Part shown: positions 44,927 to 54,004 of the stretch, one piece after another
How positions within the stretch are numbered: position 1 is the first letter of the stretch
How the letters are laid out: each line of letters opens with the position of its first letter
NCBI RefSeq assembly: GCF_003660165.1
Contig: NZ_CP032829.1
Coordinates: 2,183,001-2,247,000 of the forward strand
DNA from: Sphingomonas paeninsulae
Lineage (GTDB): Bacteria > Pseudomonadota > Alphaproteobacteria > Sphingomonadales > Sphingomonadaceae
Reading direction: 5' to 3'
Length of the DNA stretch: 64,000 bases
Made by a program: the position numbers and the translations under genes
The notes under the pieces: generated by a model
Database searches by the model: none
What the model was told of the DNA's origin: nothing
Seen by the model: the letters and a program-made list of their open reading frames with translations, nothing else

Positions 44927-45712
44927 ATGATTTCAATGAATGTCGTCTGGGAAGACACAGTCGCTTTTCTGCGTCGCGAGGCCGGACTGGTTATCCCGCT
45001 CGCGCTCGCTACTTCACTTGTAGGGAATGTCGTGAATTCGCTGGTAAATCCGGCGGTTCTGGGCTCTCCGCCTAACGCATTGTTTTCGCTGTTGACCTTT
45101 GTCGCCCTGCTTTGGACGGTCATCGGCCAATTGGCGATCATAGCACTTGTCCTGCGACCAGGGAGCAGCGTGGGTGAGGCGCTGTCGCTGGCGGCACGGC
45201 GATTGCCGACATTGCTGGGGACGGCATTCCTGATCGGCACGGCTGCAACTCTATTCGCCCTTCCCGCGCTCATCGGTTTCTTCCAGAGCGGGGTCAATCC
45301 GAACATCCCTGCGACATATACGAAGCTGCCGGGATGGGTTTCGCTCTATTTTCTGGTTTTTGCCTGTGTCGCTATCTGGGTCAGCCTTCGTCTCAGCACT
45401 TTATATTCGCTGATCGTCGACAAGCAGCCAGGTGTGATCGCGTCGCTTAAAACCGCGTTTGCGATGACGCGCGGTGTGATCGCGCGTCTGATCCTTGCGG
45501 CGATCGTTTATTTCATCACGACGATTGTTCTGACTACGGTCGTTCGGTTCGTTCTGGGAAGCGCCTTCGAATTGCTGGGCCGGGCTATCGATTCGCCGTT
45601 CGTTACAGTTGCGTTGACGGCGCTGGCGGTCGGTACCGTCACAGCGGCGCTATCGACGTTCGCGGCGGTATTTCTCGCAATGCTTTATCGGCGGCTCAAC
45701 AACGGTATCTGA
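44927..45712 (+). CDS. Multi-pass membrane protein, hypothetical
   Basis: About 261 residues with roughly six membrane helices ('GLVIPLALATSLVGNVVNSL', 'LLTFVALLWTVIGQLAIIAL', 'LLGTAFLIGTAATLFALPAL', 'VSLYFLVFACVAIWVSL', 'LILAAIVYFITTIVLTTVV', 'VTAALSTFAAVFLAMLYRRL'). The layout, including 'YSLIVDKQPGVIASLKTAFA', resembles glycerophosphoryl-diester-phosphodiesterase-type membrane domain proteins, but no enzyme domain is attached. Function unknown. ATG 44927 has GGGG six bases upstream; ATG 44921 and 44936 are alternatives. The 3' end overlaps the convergent GNAT gene by 28 bases. Confidence 0.8.
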   Translation: MISMNVVWEDTVAFLRREAGLVIPLALATSLVGNVVNSLVNPAVLGSPPNALFSLLTFVALLWTVIGQLAIIALVLRPGSSVGEALSLAARRLPTLLGTAFLIGTAATLFALPALIGFFQSGVNPNIPATYTKLPGWVSLYFLVFACVAIWVSLRLSTLYSLIVDKQPGVIASLKTAFAMTRGVIARLILAAIVYFITTIVLTTVVRFVLGSAFELLGRAIDSPFVTVALTALAVGTVTAALSTFAAVFLAMLYRRLNNGI

Positions 45713-46275
45713 GGAGCGACGTCGGCAAGCATTTGGCGGGTTAGTCGCGGATCGGCGAAAGTCTCTACCTCGCGCCGGAACGCGGTAAACCCCTGCGCAC
45801 GGTAGAAATTCAGCGCCGATGGATGGTCGAGGGTGCACGTGTGGACCCAGACCCGTGCGATGTCGGGTCGCCATGCGCGCATCAGCGCCTGCGCCATCAG
45901 CCAGCGGCCATGCCCTGCGCCATTCAGTTCGGGAATGAGGCCGAGGAAGGAAATTTCACACGTAACGGCTTCACGATAGTCGAGTTCAAGCATGCCCACT
46001 TCGAGGCCTGATGGGTCGACGACGGCATATACCTTGACAGCGAGATCGCCGATGATCGCCTGCAACGCCTCGTCCGACATAACTGTACGCGAAAACCACA
46101 TCCACCGTTCGCCGACCCGGCTGAACAGCGCACGATATTTATCGAGCGCTGGCGACTTCCAGCGAATTATGCGCAACCGACTCTCAGGCATGGGACGCAA
46201 GGCCGGGCGAGCCATCATCTCGAGCGAGGTGACGACCGTAGCGATTTGATCGTCTGGAACAGGCGTCAGGCCCAT
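45685..46275 (-). CDS. GNAT family N-acetyltransferase
   Basis: A 196-residue acetyl-CoA-dependent transferase. The GNAT core is visible as 'LEVGMLELDYREAVTCEISF' and 'LIPELNGAGHGRWLMAQALM' (acetyl-CoA loop, R/Q-x-x-G-x-G/A form), then 'RVWVHTCTLDHPSALNFYRA' and 'QGFTAFRREVETFADP'. Substrate unknown. The start overlaps the end of hemF by 10 bases, suggesting a shared trmL-hemF-GNAT transcript. Confidence 0.9.
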   Translation of the reverse strand: MGLTPVPDDQIATVVTSLEMMARPALRPMPESRLRIIRWKSPALDKYRALFSRVGERWMWFSRTVMSDEALQAIIGDLAVKVYAVVDPSGLEVGMLELDYREAVTCEISFLGLIPELNGAGHGRWLMAQALMRAWRPDIARVWVHTCTLDHPSALNFYRAQGFTAFRREVETFADPRLTRQMLADVAPQIPLLSRR

Positions 46276-47108
46276 GTTGCGACCGGGGGCAGGCTCATCA
46301 ATATGGCGTCGATATTGCCACCGGTCTTCAGGCCGAACGACGTTCCCCGATCATAAACCAGGTTGAATTCGGCATAACGCCCCCGCCAGGCGAGTAAGGC
46401 AGCTTTGTCGGCATCGGTAACGGGCATGCCCATGCGCAGGCGCACAATCCGTGGGAAAACGTCCAGAAAAGCCTCCCCGACCGCGCGTGTGAAGGCAAAA
46501 CCATCCTCGAACGATCCCTCGAGATGATCGAAGAAAATGCCGCCGACGCCGCGATGAACGCCGCGATGGGGGATATAGAAATAATCGTCCGCCCATTTGC
46601 TGAACCGCGGATAGTCGCCCGCCTTGTGCGCGTCGCACACGGCTTTCAGGGTAGCGTGAAAATCCGCGGTATCTTCCGCAATCGGCAGCGCAGGATTCAG
46701 ATCGGCACCGCCGCCGAACCAGCGTTTGCCGGTAACCAGGAACCGGCAGTTCATGTGAACGGCGGGGACATGCGGATTCATCATGTGCGCGACTAGGCTG
46801 ATTCCGGTGGCAAAGAATTGAGGATTCTCGGCCGCTCCGTGAATGGTCTTGGCAAATTCAGGAGAAAACGAGCCGCCGACCGTCGATACGTTGACGCCGG
46901 CTTTTTCAAAAACCTTTCCCTTCATCGTGCCCATCACGCCGCCGCCGCCCGCTGCCGACGGGTCGTTGTCGCGGTTCCATGGCGTGTAGATGAAATTGGC
47001 GTCGCTGCCCGACTCGCGCTCGATGCTCTCGAATTCGCTGCAGATCCGGATGCGCAGCGCTTCGAACCATGCCCGCGCGGTGGCCTGTTCGGCATCGAGT
47101 TCGATCAT
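46266..47108 (-). CDS. hemF: Oxygen-dependent coproporphyrinogen III oxidase
   Basis: Cytosolic oxidative decarboxylation of coproporphyrinogen III to protoporphyrinogen IX using O2. 280 residues, somewhat shorter than E. coli HemF (299). Signature blocks are 'GGGGVMGTMKGKVFEKAGVN', 'FFATGISLVAHMMNPHVPAV', 'WFGGGADLNPALP' and 'RGVGGIFFDHLEGSFEDGFA'. ATG 47106-47108 (MIELDAEQAT) overlaps the trmL stop by 4 bases. It supplies aerobic heme for the bc1 genes that are divergent nearby. Confidence 0.97.
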   Translation of the reverse strand: MIELDAEQATARAWFEALRIRICSEFESIERESGSDANFIYTPWNRDNDPSAAGGGGVMGTMKGKVFEKAGVNVSTVGGSFSPEFAKTIHGAAENPQFFATGISLVAHMMNPHVPAVHMNCRFLVTGKRWFGGGADLNPALPIAEDTADFHATLKAVCDAHKAGDYPRFSKWADDYFYIPHRGVHRGVGGIFFDHLEGSFEDGFAFTRAVGEAFLDVFPRIVRLRMGMPVTDADKAALLAWRGRYAEFNLVYDRGTSFGLKTGGNIDAILMSLPPVATWA

Positions 47109-47554
47109 TCGGGTAGTCCTCCAGTTTGGCGCAGTGCTTCGGCCACCGCAATTGCGCAAGCGACCGACAGGTTGAACGAACGCACTTCACGGCGAATCGC
47201 AATGCGAAGGCGTGCATCGCAGGCCGCCGCCACCTCGTCCGGCACGCCAGACCCTTCGTTCCCGAACAGCAAAATGTCGTCGGAAAGAAACGAGGCATCG
47301 TGTAACGTGTCGTTGCCACGGGTGGTCATCAGCATAAGCCGACCGCTGTGCTGGGCGCGAAAACTGTCCCAGTCCGAATGGCGGACCAGTTCGACGTGAT
47401 CGATATAGTCCATCCCGGCGCGTTTCAGTTTCGCGTCGGAAAACACGAATCCGCAAGGTTCGATCAAATCGACTCCCACGCCAAAACAAGCTGCGAGCCG
47501 CAAGATAGCCCCGACATTGCCCGCAATTTCGGGCTGATAAAGCGCAATTCTCAT
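47105..47554 (-). CDS. trmL: tRNA (cytidine(34)-2'-O)-methyltransferase TrmL
   Basis: SPOUT methyltransferase that 2'-O-methylates the wobble base of tRNA-Leu isoacceptors. 149 residues. Motifs are 'IALYQPEIAGNVGAILRLAA', 'LLFGNEGSGVPDEVAAACD' (SAM-binding knot) and 'RIAIRREVRSFNLSVACAIA'. Coupled to hemF by a 4-base overlap and divergent from petABC. Confidence 0.95.
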   Translation of the reverse strand: MRIALYQPEIAGNVGAILRLAACFGVGVDLIEPCGFVFSDAKLKRAGMDYIDHVELVRHSDWDSFRAQHSGRLMLMTTRGNDTLHDASFLSDDILLFGNEGSGVPDEVAAACDARLRIAIRREVRSFNLSVACAIAVAEALRQTGGLPE

Positions 47555-47699
47555 GCGCGCCGCTTAGTGCAGGGGGGCCATCAGTCACAATAGCGTCAAT
47601 TTCGCGTTTGCAAGGACGAAGCTTCACGCTATCAGCGCGGCATCCGCTAGTCAGGCGGCCGGTGCCGGGGGCGCATCTCATTGCAAGGGCTTTTAACGC

Positions 47700-48281
47700 A
47701 TGGCCGAAACGCCGGTGATCGACAGCAGCGACGCTGCCATTGAGGGTGAAACCGAACTTCGTCGTCGCGATTTCCTGAATATCGCGGCAATCAGCTTTGC
47801 TGGTGTGGGTGCTGTGGCGGTCGTCGTACCGCTCATCAACCAGATGAATCCATCTGCCGATGTGCTCGCGGAAGCGACCGTCGAGCTTGATATCGCAAAG
47901 ATTGCCGAGGGTCAGGCGATCAAGGCGATATACCGCAAGCAGCCGCTTTTCGTGCGTCATCTGACCGCGAAAGAGATTGCCGAAGCGAATGCGGTTCCTG
48001 TGGCCACGCTCCGCGATCCGCAGACGCTGGCTCAGCGGACCAAGCCGGGCAAGCCAGAGTGGCTTATTACGATGGGCGTTTGTACGCACCTTGGCTGTGT
48101 GCCGTTGGGTGCTGCTGAAGGTGAGCCGCGCGGTGAATTCGGCGGTTATTTCTGCCCTTGTCACGGTTCGTCTTACGACACGGCAGCGCGCATCCGTAAG
48201 GGGCCTGCGCCGAAGAACCTCGAAGTTCCCGATTATGTTTTCCGGTCTGCAACGGCCGTCGAAGTCGGAGCCAAAGTATGA
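47700..48281 (+). CDS. petA: Ubiquinol-cytochrome c reductase iron-sulfur (Rieske) subunit
   Basis: 2Fe-2S subunit of the bc1 complex, passing electrons from ubiquinol to cytochrome c1. 193 residues. The N terminus has a Tat-type twin-arginine stretch '[12 protein letters not shown]' and one membrane helix ('[17 protein letters not shown]'). Rieske ligands are in '[12 protein letters not shown]' and '[20 protein letters not shown]'. It overlaps petB by 4 bases. Confidence 0.97.
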   Translation: MAETPVIDSSDAAIEGETELRRRDFLNIAAISFAGVGAVAVVVPLINQMNPSADVLAEATVELDIAKIAEGQAIKAIYRKQPLFVRHLTAKEIAEANAVPVATLRDPQTLAQRTKPGKPEWLITMGVCTHLGCVPLGAAEGEPRGEFGGYFCPCHGSSYDTAARIRKGPAPKNLEVPDYVFRSATAVEVGAKV

Positions 48282-49585
48282 GCTTTCCCTGGGCCCAGCA
48301 TTACGCGCCGAAGCATCCGTTCATGCGTTACATGGACGAGAAGCTTCCGCTGCCGCGCTTCATCTATAACGCAGTCGGTGCCGGTTATCCGGTCCCGCGC
48401 AACCTGAATTACTTCTGGAACTTCGGTGTGCTCGCAGGGGCTGCGCTGATGATCCAGATCGTCACCGGCATCGTGTTGGCCATGCATTTTCGCGCCGACG
48501 CGAGCATCGCCTTCGATTCGGTCGAGCACATTATGCGTGACGTTAATGCGGGCTGGTTCCTGCGTTATGCTCATGCAAATGGAGCGTCGATGTTCTTCAT
48601 CGTCGTTTACCTGCATATCTTCCGCGGTCTGTTTTACGGGTCGTACAAGCCGCCACGGGAAATGATCTGGTTGCTCGGTGTCGTTATCTTTCTTCTGATG
48701 ATGGCAACCGCGTTCATGGGCTATGTTCTCCCATGGGGTCAGATGAGTTTCTGGGGCGCGAAGGTGATTACCGGGTTGTTCTCGGCAATTCCTGTCGTTG
48801 GCACGAGCATCCAGCAGTGGCTGCTGGGTGGTTTTGCTCCCGATAACGCCGCGCTGAACCGTTTCTTCTCGCTGCATTATTTGCTGCCGTTCGTTATTCT
48901 TGGTACGATCATTCTGCACATCTGGGCGCTGCACATCCCGGGTTCGTCGAACCCGACCGGTGTGGACGTAAAGGGACCGCAGGATACCGTTCCTTTCCAT
49001 CCGTATTACACGGCGAAAGATGGCTTCGGACTCGGCATCTTCCTGATCGTATTCACGGCGCTGATGTTCTTTGCGCCAAACGCGCTGGGACATGCGGTGA
49101 ATTACGTTCCTGCCAACCCGCTCTCGACGCCGTCGCATATCGTTCCAGAATGGTATTTCTGGCCGTTTTACGCGATCCTGCGCGCCTTCACGTCGGACTT
49201 CTTCTGGATACCGGCAAAGCTGCTCGGTGTTCTGGCGATGTTCGGTTCGATCCTGCTGCTCTTCTTCCTGCCTTGGCTGGACACGTCGCCGGTGCGTTCG
49301 GGCAATTATCGCCCGATCTTTAAGAAGTTCTTCTGGGTGCTCGTCGCCGACGTGCTGATCCTCGGCTATTGCGGTGGTTCGGCGGCTGAAGAGCCTTATG
49401 TGATGATCTCGCAGCTCGCGACCGCCTATTATTTCGCGCATTTCCTCATCATCCTGCCGCTGGTGTCGATGCTGGAACGGCCTTTGCCGCTTCCGAATTC
49501 GATTACAGAAAGCGTGCTTGGTGAAGCACAGGAAAGCGCGTCGCTTGGGGCCGGTGGCAAATCGCCGCTCGCTCCGGCCGAATAA
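48278..49585 (+). CDS. petB: Cytochrome b of the bc1 complex
   Basis: Integral membrane subunit with two b hemes and the two quinone sites. 435 residues, the full-length mitochondrial-type cytochrome b. Visible parts are '[20 protein letters not shown]', the heme-ligand helices with '[20 protein letters not shown]' and '[14 protein letters not shown]', the Qo motif '[14 protein letters not shown]', and '[20 protein letters not shown]'. The C terminus carries a short Gly/Ser extension. Middle gene of petABC. Confidence 0.98.
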   Translation: MSFPWAQHYAPKHPFMRYMDEKLPLPRFIYNAVGAGYPVPRNLNYFWNFGVLAGAALMIQIVTGIVLAMHFRADASIAFDSVEHIMRDVNAGWFLRYAHANGASMFFIVVYLHIFRGLFYGSYKPPREMIWLLGVVIFLLMMATAFMGYVLPWGQMSFWGAKVITGLFSAIPVVGTSIQQWLLGGFAPDNAALNRFFSLHYLLPFVILGTIILHIWALHIPGSSNPTGVDVKGPQDTVPFHPYYTAKDGFGLGIFLIVFTALMFFAPNALGHAVNYVPANPLSTPSHIVPEWYFWPFYAILRAFTSDFFWIPAKLLGVLAMFGSILLLFFLPWLDTSPVRSGNYRPIFKKFFWVLVADVLILGYCGGSAAEEPYVMISQLATAYYFAHFLIILPLVSMLERPLPLPNSITESVLGEAQESASLGAGGKSPLAPAE

Positions 49586-49595
49586 GGAAGTATCG

Positions 49596-50456
49596 ATGGT
49601 TCGTCCGATAGGCATTCTCGCAGGTCTGGGTATCGTTACCGCGGTACTCTGGTCACTTCTTTGGGGCGCGGTGGCCTATATCCAGTCGCCACCGCAGATG
49701 AGCGCCGAGCATTATGTTCAGCATCATTTTCAGCCGAAAAAGGACATTTCGTTCTCGTTCGACGGTCCCTTCGGCACTTATAACAACCAGCAGCTTCAGC
49801 GTGGCTTCCAAGTTTACAAGGAAGTCTGTTCGGCTTGCCATTCGCTGAAACTGGTGGCTTTCCGCGACCTCGAGCAAATCGGTTTCTCGAAGCCAGAGGT
49901 TAAGGCAATTGCAAAGGGCTGGGCGATCGAAACGCCGACGCTGAACCCTGACACGGGTGAGCCATCGACGCGCAAATCGGTTGCTTCGGATCGTTTCCCG
50001 TTGCCATTCGCCAATGACATTGCGGCACGCGCTGCCAACAACAATGCGATCCCACCTGATCAGTCGCTGCTTGCCAAGGCTCGCGACGAGGGGCCGCACT
50101 ATATCTATCGCCTTCTGACCGGCTACGGCACGCAGCCAGCCGAATTGCTCAAGAAGTATCCAGATGTGAAAACCCCTACGGGGCTCCACTATAATCCGTA
50201 CTTCCCTAACCTGAACCTCGCGATGGCTCCGCCACTGACTGGTGAAGGACAGGTCAGCTATTCGGACGGAACCAAGGCGACCGTTCCGCAGATGGCGGAG
50301 GATGTCAGCGCATTCCTGATGTGGACTGCCGAACCGAAGCTTGACCAGCGCCACCGCGTTGGCTGGGCAGCATTGATCTTCCTGTTCGTCTTCACGAGCC
50401 TGACCTACATGGCTTATAAGTCGATCTGGGCAGACAAGAAGAACAAGAGCCTCTGA
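49596..50456 (+). CDS. petC: Cytochrome c1 of the bc1 complex
   Basis: Periplasmic c-type cytochrome with a C-terminal membrane anchor. 286 residues. An N-terminal signal/anchor ('ILAGLGIVTAVLWSLLWGAV') precedes the heme attachment site 'VCSACHSLKLVAFRDLEQIG'. The axial Met lies in 'NLAMAPPLTGEGQVSYSDGT'. The tail helix is 'WAALIFLFVFTSLTYMAYKS'. ATG 49596 was chosen; the longer frame overlaps petB. Followed 18 bases later by apt. Confidence 0.97.
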   Translation: MVRPIGILAGLGIVTAVLWSLLWGAVAYIQSPPQMSAEHYVQHHFQPKKDISFSFDGPFGTYNNQQLQRGFQVYKEVCSACHSLKLVAFRDLEQIGFSKPEVKAIAKGWAIETPTLNPDTGEPSTRKSVASDRFPLPFANDIAARAANNNAIPPDQSLLAKARDEGPHYIYRLLTGYGTQPAELLKKYPDVKTPTGLHYNPYFPNLNLAMAPPLTGEGQVSYSDGTKATVPQMAEDVSAFLMWTAEPKLDQRHRVGWAALIFLFVFTSLTYMAYKSIWADKKNKSL

Positions 50457-50474
50457 TCCGAAGCGGGGGATTTC

Positions 50475-51005
50475 ATGATCGACCTGAAATCCCTCGTTCG
50501 CACGATCCCCGACTTTCCGAAGCCGGGGATTGAGTTTCGCGATATTTCTACCCTGCTCGCCGATGGCGAAGGGTTTGCTGTGGCAGTCACCGCGATGGTC
50601 GAGCTGGCCCGCCCACTGAATGTTGATCGTATTATTGCGATAGATGCCCGCGGGTTTCTGTTCGGTGCCCCGGTTGCGGTTGCGCTGGGAGCAGGGATCA
50701 TTCCCGCCCGCAAGAAGGGCAAGCTGCCCGGTGCGACGCTTGGCGTCGATTATGCGCTGGAATATGGCACGGACCGGCTTGAACTGCACGTAGGTGCGGT
50801 ATTACCCGGTCATCGCGCGCTTATCATCGATGATCTGATCGCGACCGGCGGGACTGCGATGGCGTGCGTATCGCTGTTGCGCGAAGCGGGTGCCGAAGTT
50901 GCTGGTGCGATATTCGCAATCGATCTACCGGATCTTGGCGGTGCCAACCGAATGCGTGAGGCGGGAGTCAACGTAAGCAGCTTGATGGCCTTCGCGGGTC
51001 ACTAA
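50475..51005 (+). CDS. apt: Adenine phosphoribosyltransferase
   Basis: Salvages adenine to AMP with PRPP. 176 residues. 'IRTIPDFPKPGIEFRDIS'-type start (here 'VRTIPDFPKPGIEFRDISTL'), 'GFLFGAPVAVALGAGIIPAR', and the PRPP-binding motif 'ALIIDDLIATGGTAMACVSL' are diagnostic. It is on the petABC strand 18 bases after petC and may be cotranscribed. Convergent with the MaoC-like gene. Confidence 0.97.
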   Translation: MIDLKSLVRTIPDFPKPGIEFRDISTLLADGEGFAVAVTAMVELARPLNVDRIIAIDARGFLFGAPVAVALGAGIIPARKKGKLPGATLGVDYALEYGTDRLELHVGAVLPGHRALIIDDLIATGGTAMACVSLLREAGAEVAGAIFAIDLPDLGGANRMREAGVNVSSLMAFAGH

Positions 51006-51026
51006 AACTTTGGCGAGGTTCCGGTA

Positions 51027-51494
51027 CTAACTTTCGGGGACAAGTTCCTTGGCAGGCCGGCGGCGGATTAGGCCGATCGAGATTACCGTCATCACTCGCT
51101 CGTCGTTCTGATTGAATATCGTAGACTTGCTCCGGAACGACCCCATCTCAGGCTTGCTGCGAGACGGAGTCTTGTCGATGATTTCGCTTTCCACGCGAAG
51201 TACGTCGCCTGGGTAAACTGGTTTCAGCCAACGCAGTTCGTCGATGCCAGGTGAACCCAAACCGGCCTGTTGAACGTCGGAAAAGTTTGTCACCAGCATC
51301 GACATCATCATGGCCGCCGTGTGCCATCCGCTTGCGGAGAGGCGACCGAAATAGGTCTTTGCCGCTTCTTCGTCGGACAGGTGAAACGGCTGAGGATCGT
51401 ATTTTGATGCGAACTCGATCACCTCTTCGCGCGTGACTTCGTATCGCCCGAATGCGGATTTGCGGCCCGGTTCGATATCCTCGAAATACAGCAC
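51027..51494 (-). CDS. MaoC family dehydratase
   Basis: A 155-residue hotdog-fold (R)-specific enoyl-CoA hydratase-like protein. Motifs are 'YEVTREEVIEFASKYDPQPF' and 'HLSDEEAAKTYFGRLSASGW' with the catalytic Asp and His, then 'HTAAMMMSMLVTNF' and 'ELRWLKPVYPGDVLRVESEI'. The acyl-CoA substrate is unknown. Last gene of rplY-pth-ychF-maoC, 12 bases after ychF. Confidence 0.92.
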   Translation of the reverse strand: MLYFEDIEPGRKSAFGRYEVTREEVIEFASKYDPQPFHLSDEEAAKTYFGRLSASGWHTAAMMMSMLVTNFSDVQQAGLGSPGIDELRWLKPVYPGDVLRVESEIIDKTPSRSKPEMGSFRSKSTIFNQNDERVMTVISIGLIRRRPAKELVPES

Positions 51495-51506
51495 GTCGAC
51501 TTCTCC

Positions 51507-52607
51507 TCAGACGTTGAACCGGAACAGCATGATATCACCGTCGAGGACAATGTAATCCTTGCCTTCGGATCGCCATTTGCCCGCTTCGCGAGCGCCTGCT
51601 TCGCCACCACATGCGACATAGTCGTCATAGGCCATGGTCTCCGCACGGATGAAGCCTTTTTCGAAATCGGTGTGAATCACACCAGCGGCATTCGGAGCCG
51701 ATGCGCCCTTGTGGACGGTCCATGCGCGGGCTTCTTTCGGACCGACGGTGAAGAAGGTAATGAGGTGCAACAATTCGTAACCGGCGCGGATGACTCGGGT
51801 CAGACCGGTTTCGGTCAGGCCGAGATCGCTCAGGAACTCAGCGCGATCCTCGACAGCCATTGTGGATATGTCGGCCTCGATCGCCGCCGAAATCACGACT
51901 GCCTGTGCGCCCTCGGCCCTGGCTTTTTCGAACACGCGTGCGGACAGGGCATTGCCTTCGGCCGCAGATCCTTCGTCGACGTTGCAGACGTACAGCACCG
52001 GCTTTGCCGTCAGTAACTGAGCCTGTTCGAACAGCCGCGTCTCGTCCTCGTCAGCGGGGACGGTTAGCCGCGCAGGCTTGCCAGCGCGTAACAGGTCCAG
52101 CGCACGGCTAAGGACGGCAGCGGCTGCCTTGGCTTCCTTATCGCCCTGCATTCCCTTTTTAAGAAGGTTCGGCACGCGTTTCTCGAGACTGTCGAGGTCG
52201 CTCAGCATCAGTTCGGTTTCGACCGTCTCGGCGTCCGCAATCGGATCGACCTTATTTTCGACGTGCGTAACGTCGCCACCTTCGAAACAGCGCAGGACGT
52301 GGACGATCGCGTCCACCTCACGGATGTTGCCGAGGAACTGGTTGCCCAGACCTTCGCCTGTCGAAGCGCCGCGGACCAGCCCGGCGATATCGACGAACGC
52401 CAATTGCGTCTCGACGATCTTTGCCGACCCACCGATCTTTGCTATGGTATAAAGCCGATCGTCGGGCACCGCGACTTGACCGACATTCGGCTCGATCGTG
52501 CAGAACGGATAGTTGGCCGCCTGCGCCGCCGCCGTTTCCGTCAGCGCGTTGAAAAGAGTGGACTTGCCAACATTGGGCAGCCCGACGATCCCGCATTTGA
52601 AACCCAT
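51507..52607 (-). CDS. ychF: Redox-regulated ATPase YchF (Obg family)
   Basis: Obg-related P-loop ATPase that binds ribosomes. 366 residues, close to the E. coli 363. The P-loop is 'CGIVGLPNVGKSTLFNALTE' (residues 4-23), followed by 'AAQAANYPFCTIEPNVGQVA', 'IAGLVRGASTGEGLGNQFL', the altered G4 motif 'LYVCNVDEGSA', and the C-terminal TGS domain 'TFFTVGPKEARAWTVHKGAS'. It follows pth by 26 bases, a widespread pth-ychF pairing. Confidence 0.97.
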   Translation of the reverse strand: MGFKCGIVGLPNVGKSTLFNALTETAAAQAANYPFCTIEPNVGQVAVPDDRLYTIAKIGGSAKIVETQLAFVDIAGLVRGASTGEGLGNQFLGNIREVDAIVHVLRCFEGGDVTHVENKVDPIADAETVETELMLSDLDSLEKRVPNLLKKGMQGDKEAKAAAAVLSRALDLLRAGKPARLTVPADEDETRLFEQAQLLTAKPVLYVCNVDEGSAAEGNALSARVFEKARAEGAQAVVISAAIEADISTMAVEDRAEFLSDLGLTETGLTRVIRAGYELLHLITFFTVGPKEARAWTVHKGASAPNAAGVIHTDFEKGFIRAETMAYDDYVACGGEAGAREAGKWRSEGKDYIVLDGDIMLFRFNV

Positions 52608-52633
52608 GTCAGTCCTTTAACTCGCCAGTCGCT

Positions 52634-53203
52634 CTAGTTCGTAAGTCGTAGGGCGACATCATTCATAAATCGCACGTTATCGTCCTTCGCCAGCCATTCT
52701 GCTTCGGAAGTGATTGCTCCAAGCAGGTCGGCCAGCGGGTCGATTTCGGCTTTCGCATAATTGCCCAGCACATAGCCTGTCACGCGGTCTTTGTGACCCG
52801 GATGGCCGATGCCGATTCGCACGCGGCGGAATTCGTTGCCGATATGGGCGTCGGTCGATCGCAAGCCGTTGTGGCCGGCCGTTCCACCGCCGGTCTTCAC
52901 CTTGACCTTGAATGGCGCAAGATCGAGTTCATCGTGAAATATGGTCACGTCTCCGACCGCCAGCTTATAGAAGCGCAATGCTTCACCGACGCTGCGGCCG
53001 CTTTCGTTCATGAATGTCGCAGGCTTTAACAGGATGATCTTTTCACCCGCAATGCGCCCTTCAGCGGCCCAGCCCTGAAAGCGCACGCGCCACGGGTCGA
53101 ATCGATGCACTTCCGCGATCGCGTCCGCCGCCATGAAGCCGACATTGTGTCGCTGCATGGCATAGGAAGCACCCGGATTGCCGAGGCCGACCCAGAGTTG
53201 CAC
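52634..53203 (-). CDS. pth: Peptidyl-tRNA hydrolase
   Basis: Releases tRNA from prematurely dropped peptidyl-tRNA. 189 residues from GTG 53201-53203, chosen because AGGAG lies six bases upstream and '(M)QLWVGLGNPGASYAMQRHN' is the normal family start; the upstream ATG at 53233 would add ten residues. Catalytic features are 'RHNVGFMAADAIAE' (His), 'KPATFMNESGRSVGEALRF', 'HDELDLAPFKVKVKTGGGTA' and 'GHNGLRS'. Downstream of rplY and upstream of ychF. Confidence 0.96.
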   Translation of the reverse strand: MQLWVGLGNPGASYAMQRHNVGFMAADAIAEVHRFDPWRVRFQGWAAEGRIAGEKIILLKPATFMNESGRSVGEALRFYKLAVGDVTIFHDELDLAPFKVKVKTGGGTAGHNGLRSTDAHIGNEFRRVRIGIGHPGHKDRVTGYVLGNYAKAEIDPLADLLGAITSEAEWLAKDDNVRFMNDVALRLTN

Positions 53204-53221
53204 CGCTGCTCCTGAAAACTG

Positions 53222-53246
53222 TCGCCCCGGCATATAACCGGGGCGA
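53222..53246 (-). terminator. Hairpin between rplY and pth
   Basis: Perfect nine-pair GC-rich stem (TCGCCCCGG / CCGGGGCGA) with a seven-base loop, eight bases after the rplY stop. On the minus strand it is followed by ACAGTTTT, a short T run, so it probably attenuates read-through from the highly expressed rplY into pth-ychF. Confidence 0.55.
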
Positions 53247-53254
53247 GCAGTAAA

Positions 53255-53884
53255 TTAAGCTGCGGGGGTTTCGCCCTCGGCAGCAGCTTCGTCTTCGTCG
53301 CCTTCGCTCGACTTGAGCGCCGACGGAGCAACGATCGTTGCGATCGTGAAATCGTCGTCGTGGACCGTCGATGTTACGCCCTTGGGGAGCGTCACAGCCG
53401 AAATGTGGATCGTATCGCCGACTTCATAGCCGGTGAGGTCGATCAGGATCTGGTCGGGGATTTCAGCCGCGTCGCACGACAGTTCAAGCTCGTGCGCAAC
53501 GATGTTCAGAACGCCGCCACGCTTGATGCCGGGGGATGCTTCTTCGTTCTCGAAATGCACAGGCACGTTGACCGTGACCTTCGCATGTTCCGAAATACGC
53601 AGGAAATCTGCATGAAGCGGACGTTCAGTCACAGGGTGGAACGACACGTCCTTGGGCAGGGTGCGCACGCTGGCACCACCGATCTGGATCATGACGACCG
53701 AATTCATGAAATGTCCGGTGTGAAGCGCCTTCATCAGCATCTTTTCTTCAAGATGCACGACGGTCGGTTCTTCATTGTTGCCATAGATTACGGCAGGAAC
53801 GCGGCCTTCACGACGCAAAGCACGGGAGGCTCCCTTGCCTGCCCGCTCGCGCGTTTCGGCCGACAGAGTCAGCTGATCGCTCAT
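53255..53884 (-). CDS. rplY: 50S ribosomal protein L25/general stress protein Ctc
   Basis: 5S rRNA-binding ribosomal protein of the long Ctc type. 209 residues: the L25 domain ('[20 protein letters not shown]', '[16 protein letters not shown]', '[20 protein letters not shown]') and the C-terminal TL5/Ctc beta domain ('[20 protein letters not shown]'), ending in an acidic Ala/Glu tail. The start chosen is ATG 53882-53884 ([10 protein letters not shown]). First of rplY-pth-ychF-maoC. Confidence 0.96.
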   Translation of the reverse strand: MSDQLTLSAETRERAGKGASRALRREGRVPAVIYGNNEEPTVVHLEEKMLMKALHTGHFMNSVVMIQIGGASVRTLPKDVSFHPVTERPLHADFLRISEHAKVTVNVPVHFENEEASPGIKRGGVLNIVAHELELSCDAAEIPDQILIDLTGYEVGDTIHISAVTLPKGVTSTVHDDDFTIATIVAPSALKSSEGDEDEAAAEGETPAA

Positions 53885-54004
53885 ATTAAGTCTCCAATTA
53901 CCCGCCACGCCTCCAGGGATGACCATGGTCCGGGGAGCGGCGCGCATACCCGCGAAGGCGGCGAAAATCAACTTATAGGTGAAAACTACCTTTGAAGTTG
54001 AAAG

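Noticed and set aside
48233-49615. Long open frame (460 codons) antisense to petB
   Set aside because: Arg/His-rich nonsense composition typical of an antisense shadow; petB occupies the opposite strand fully.
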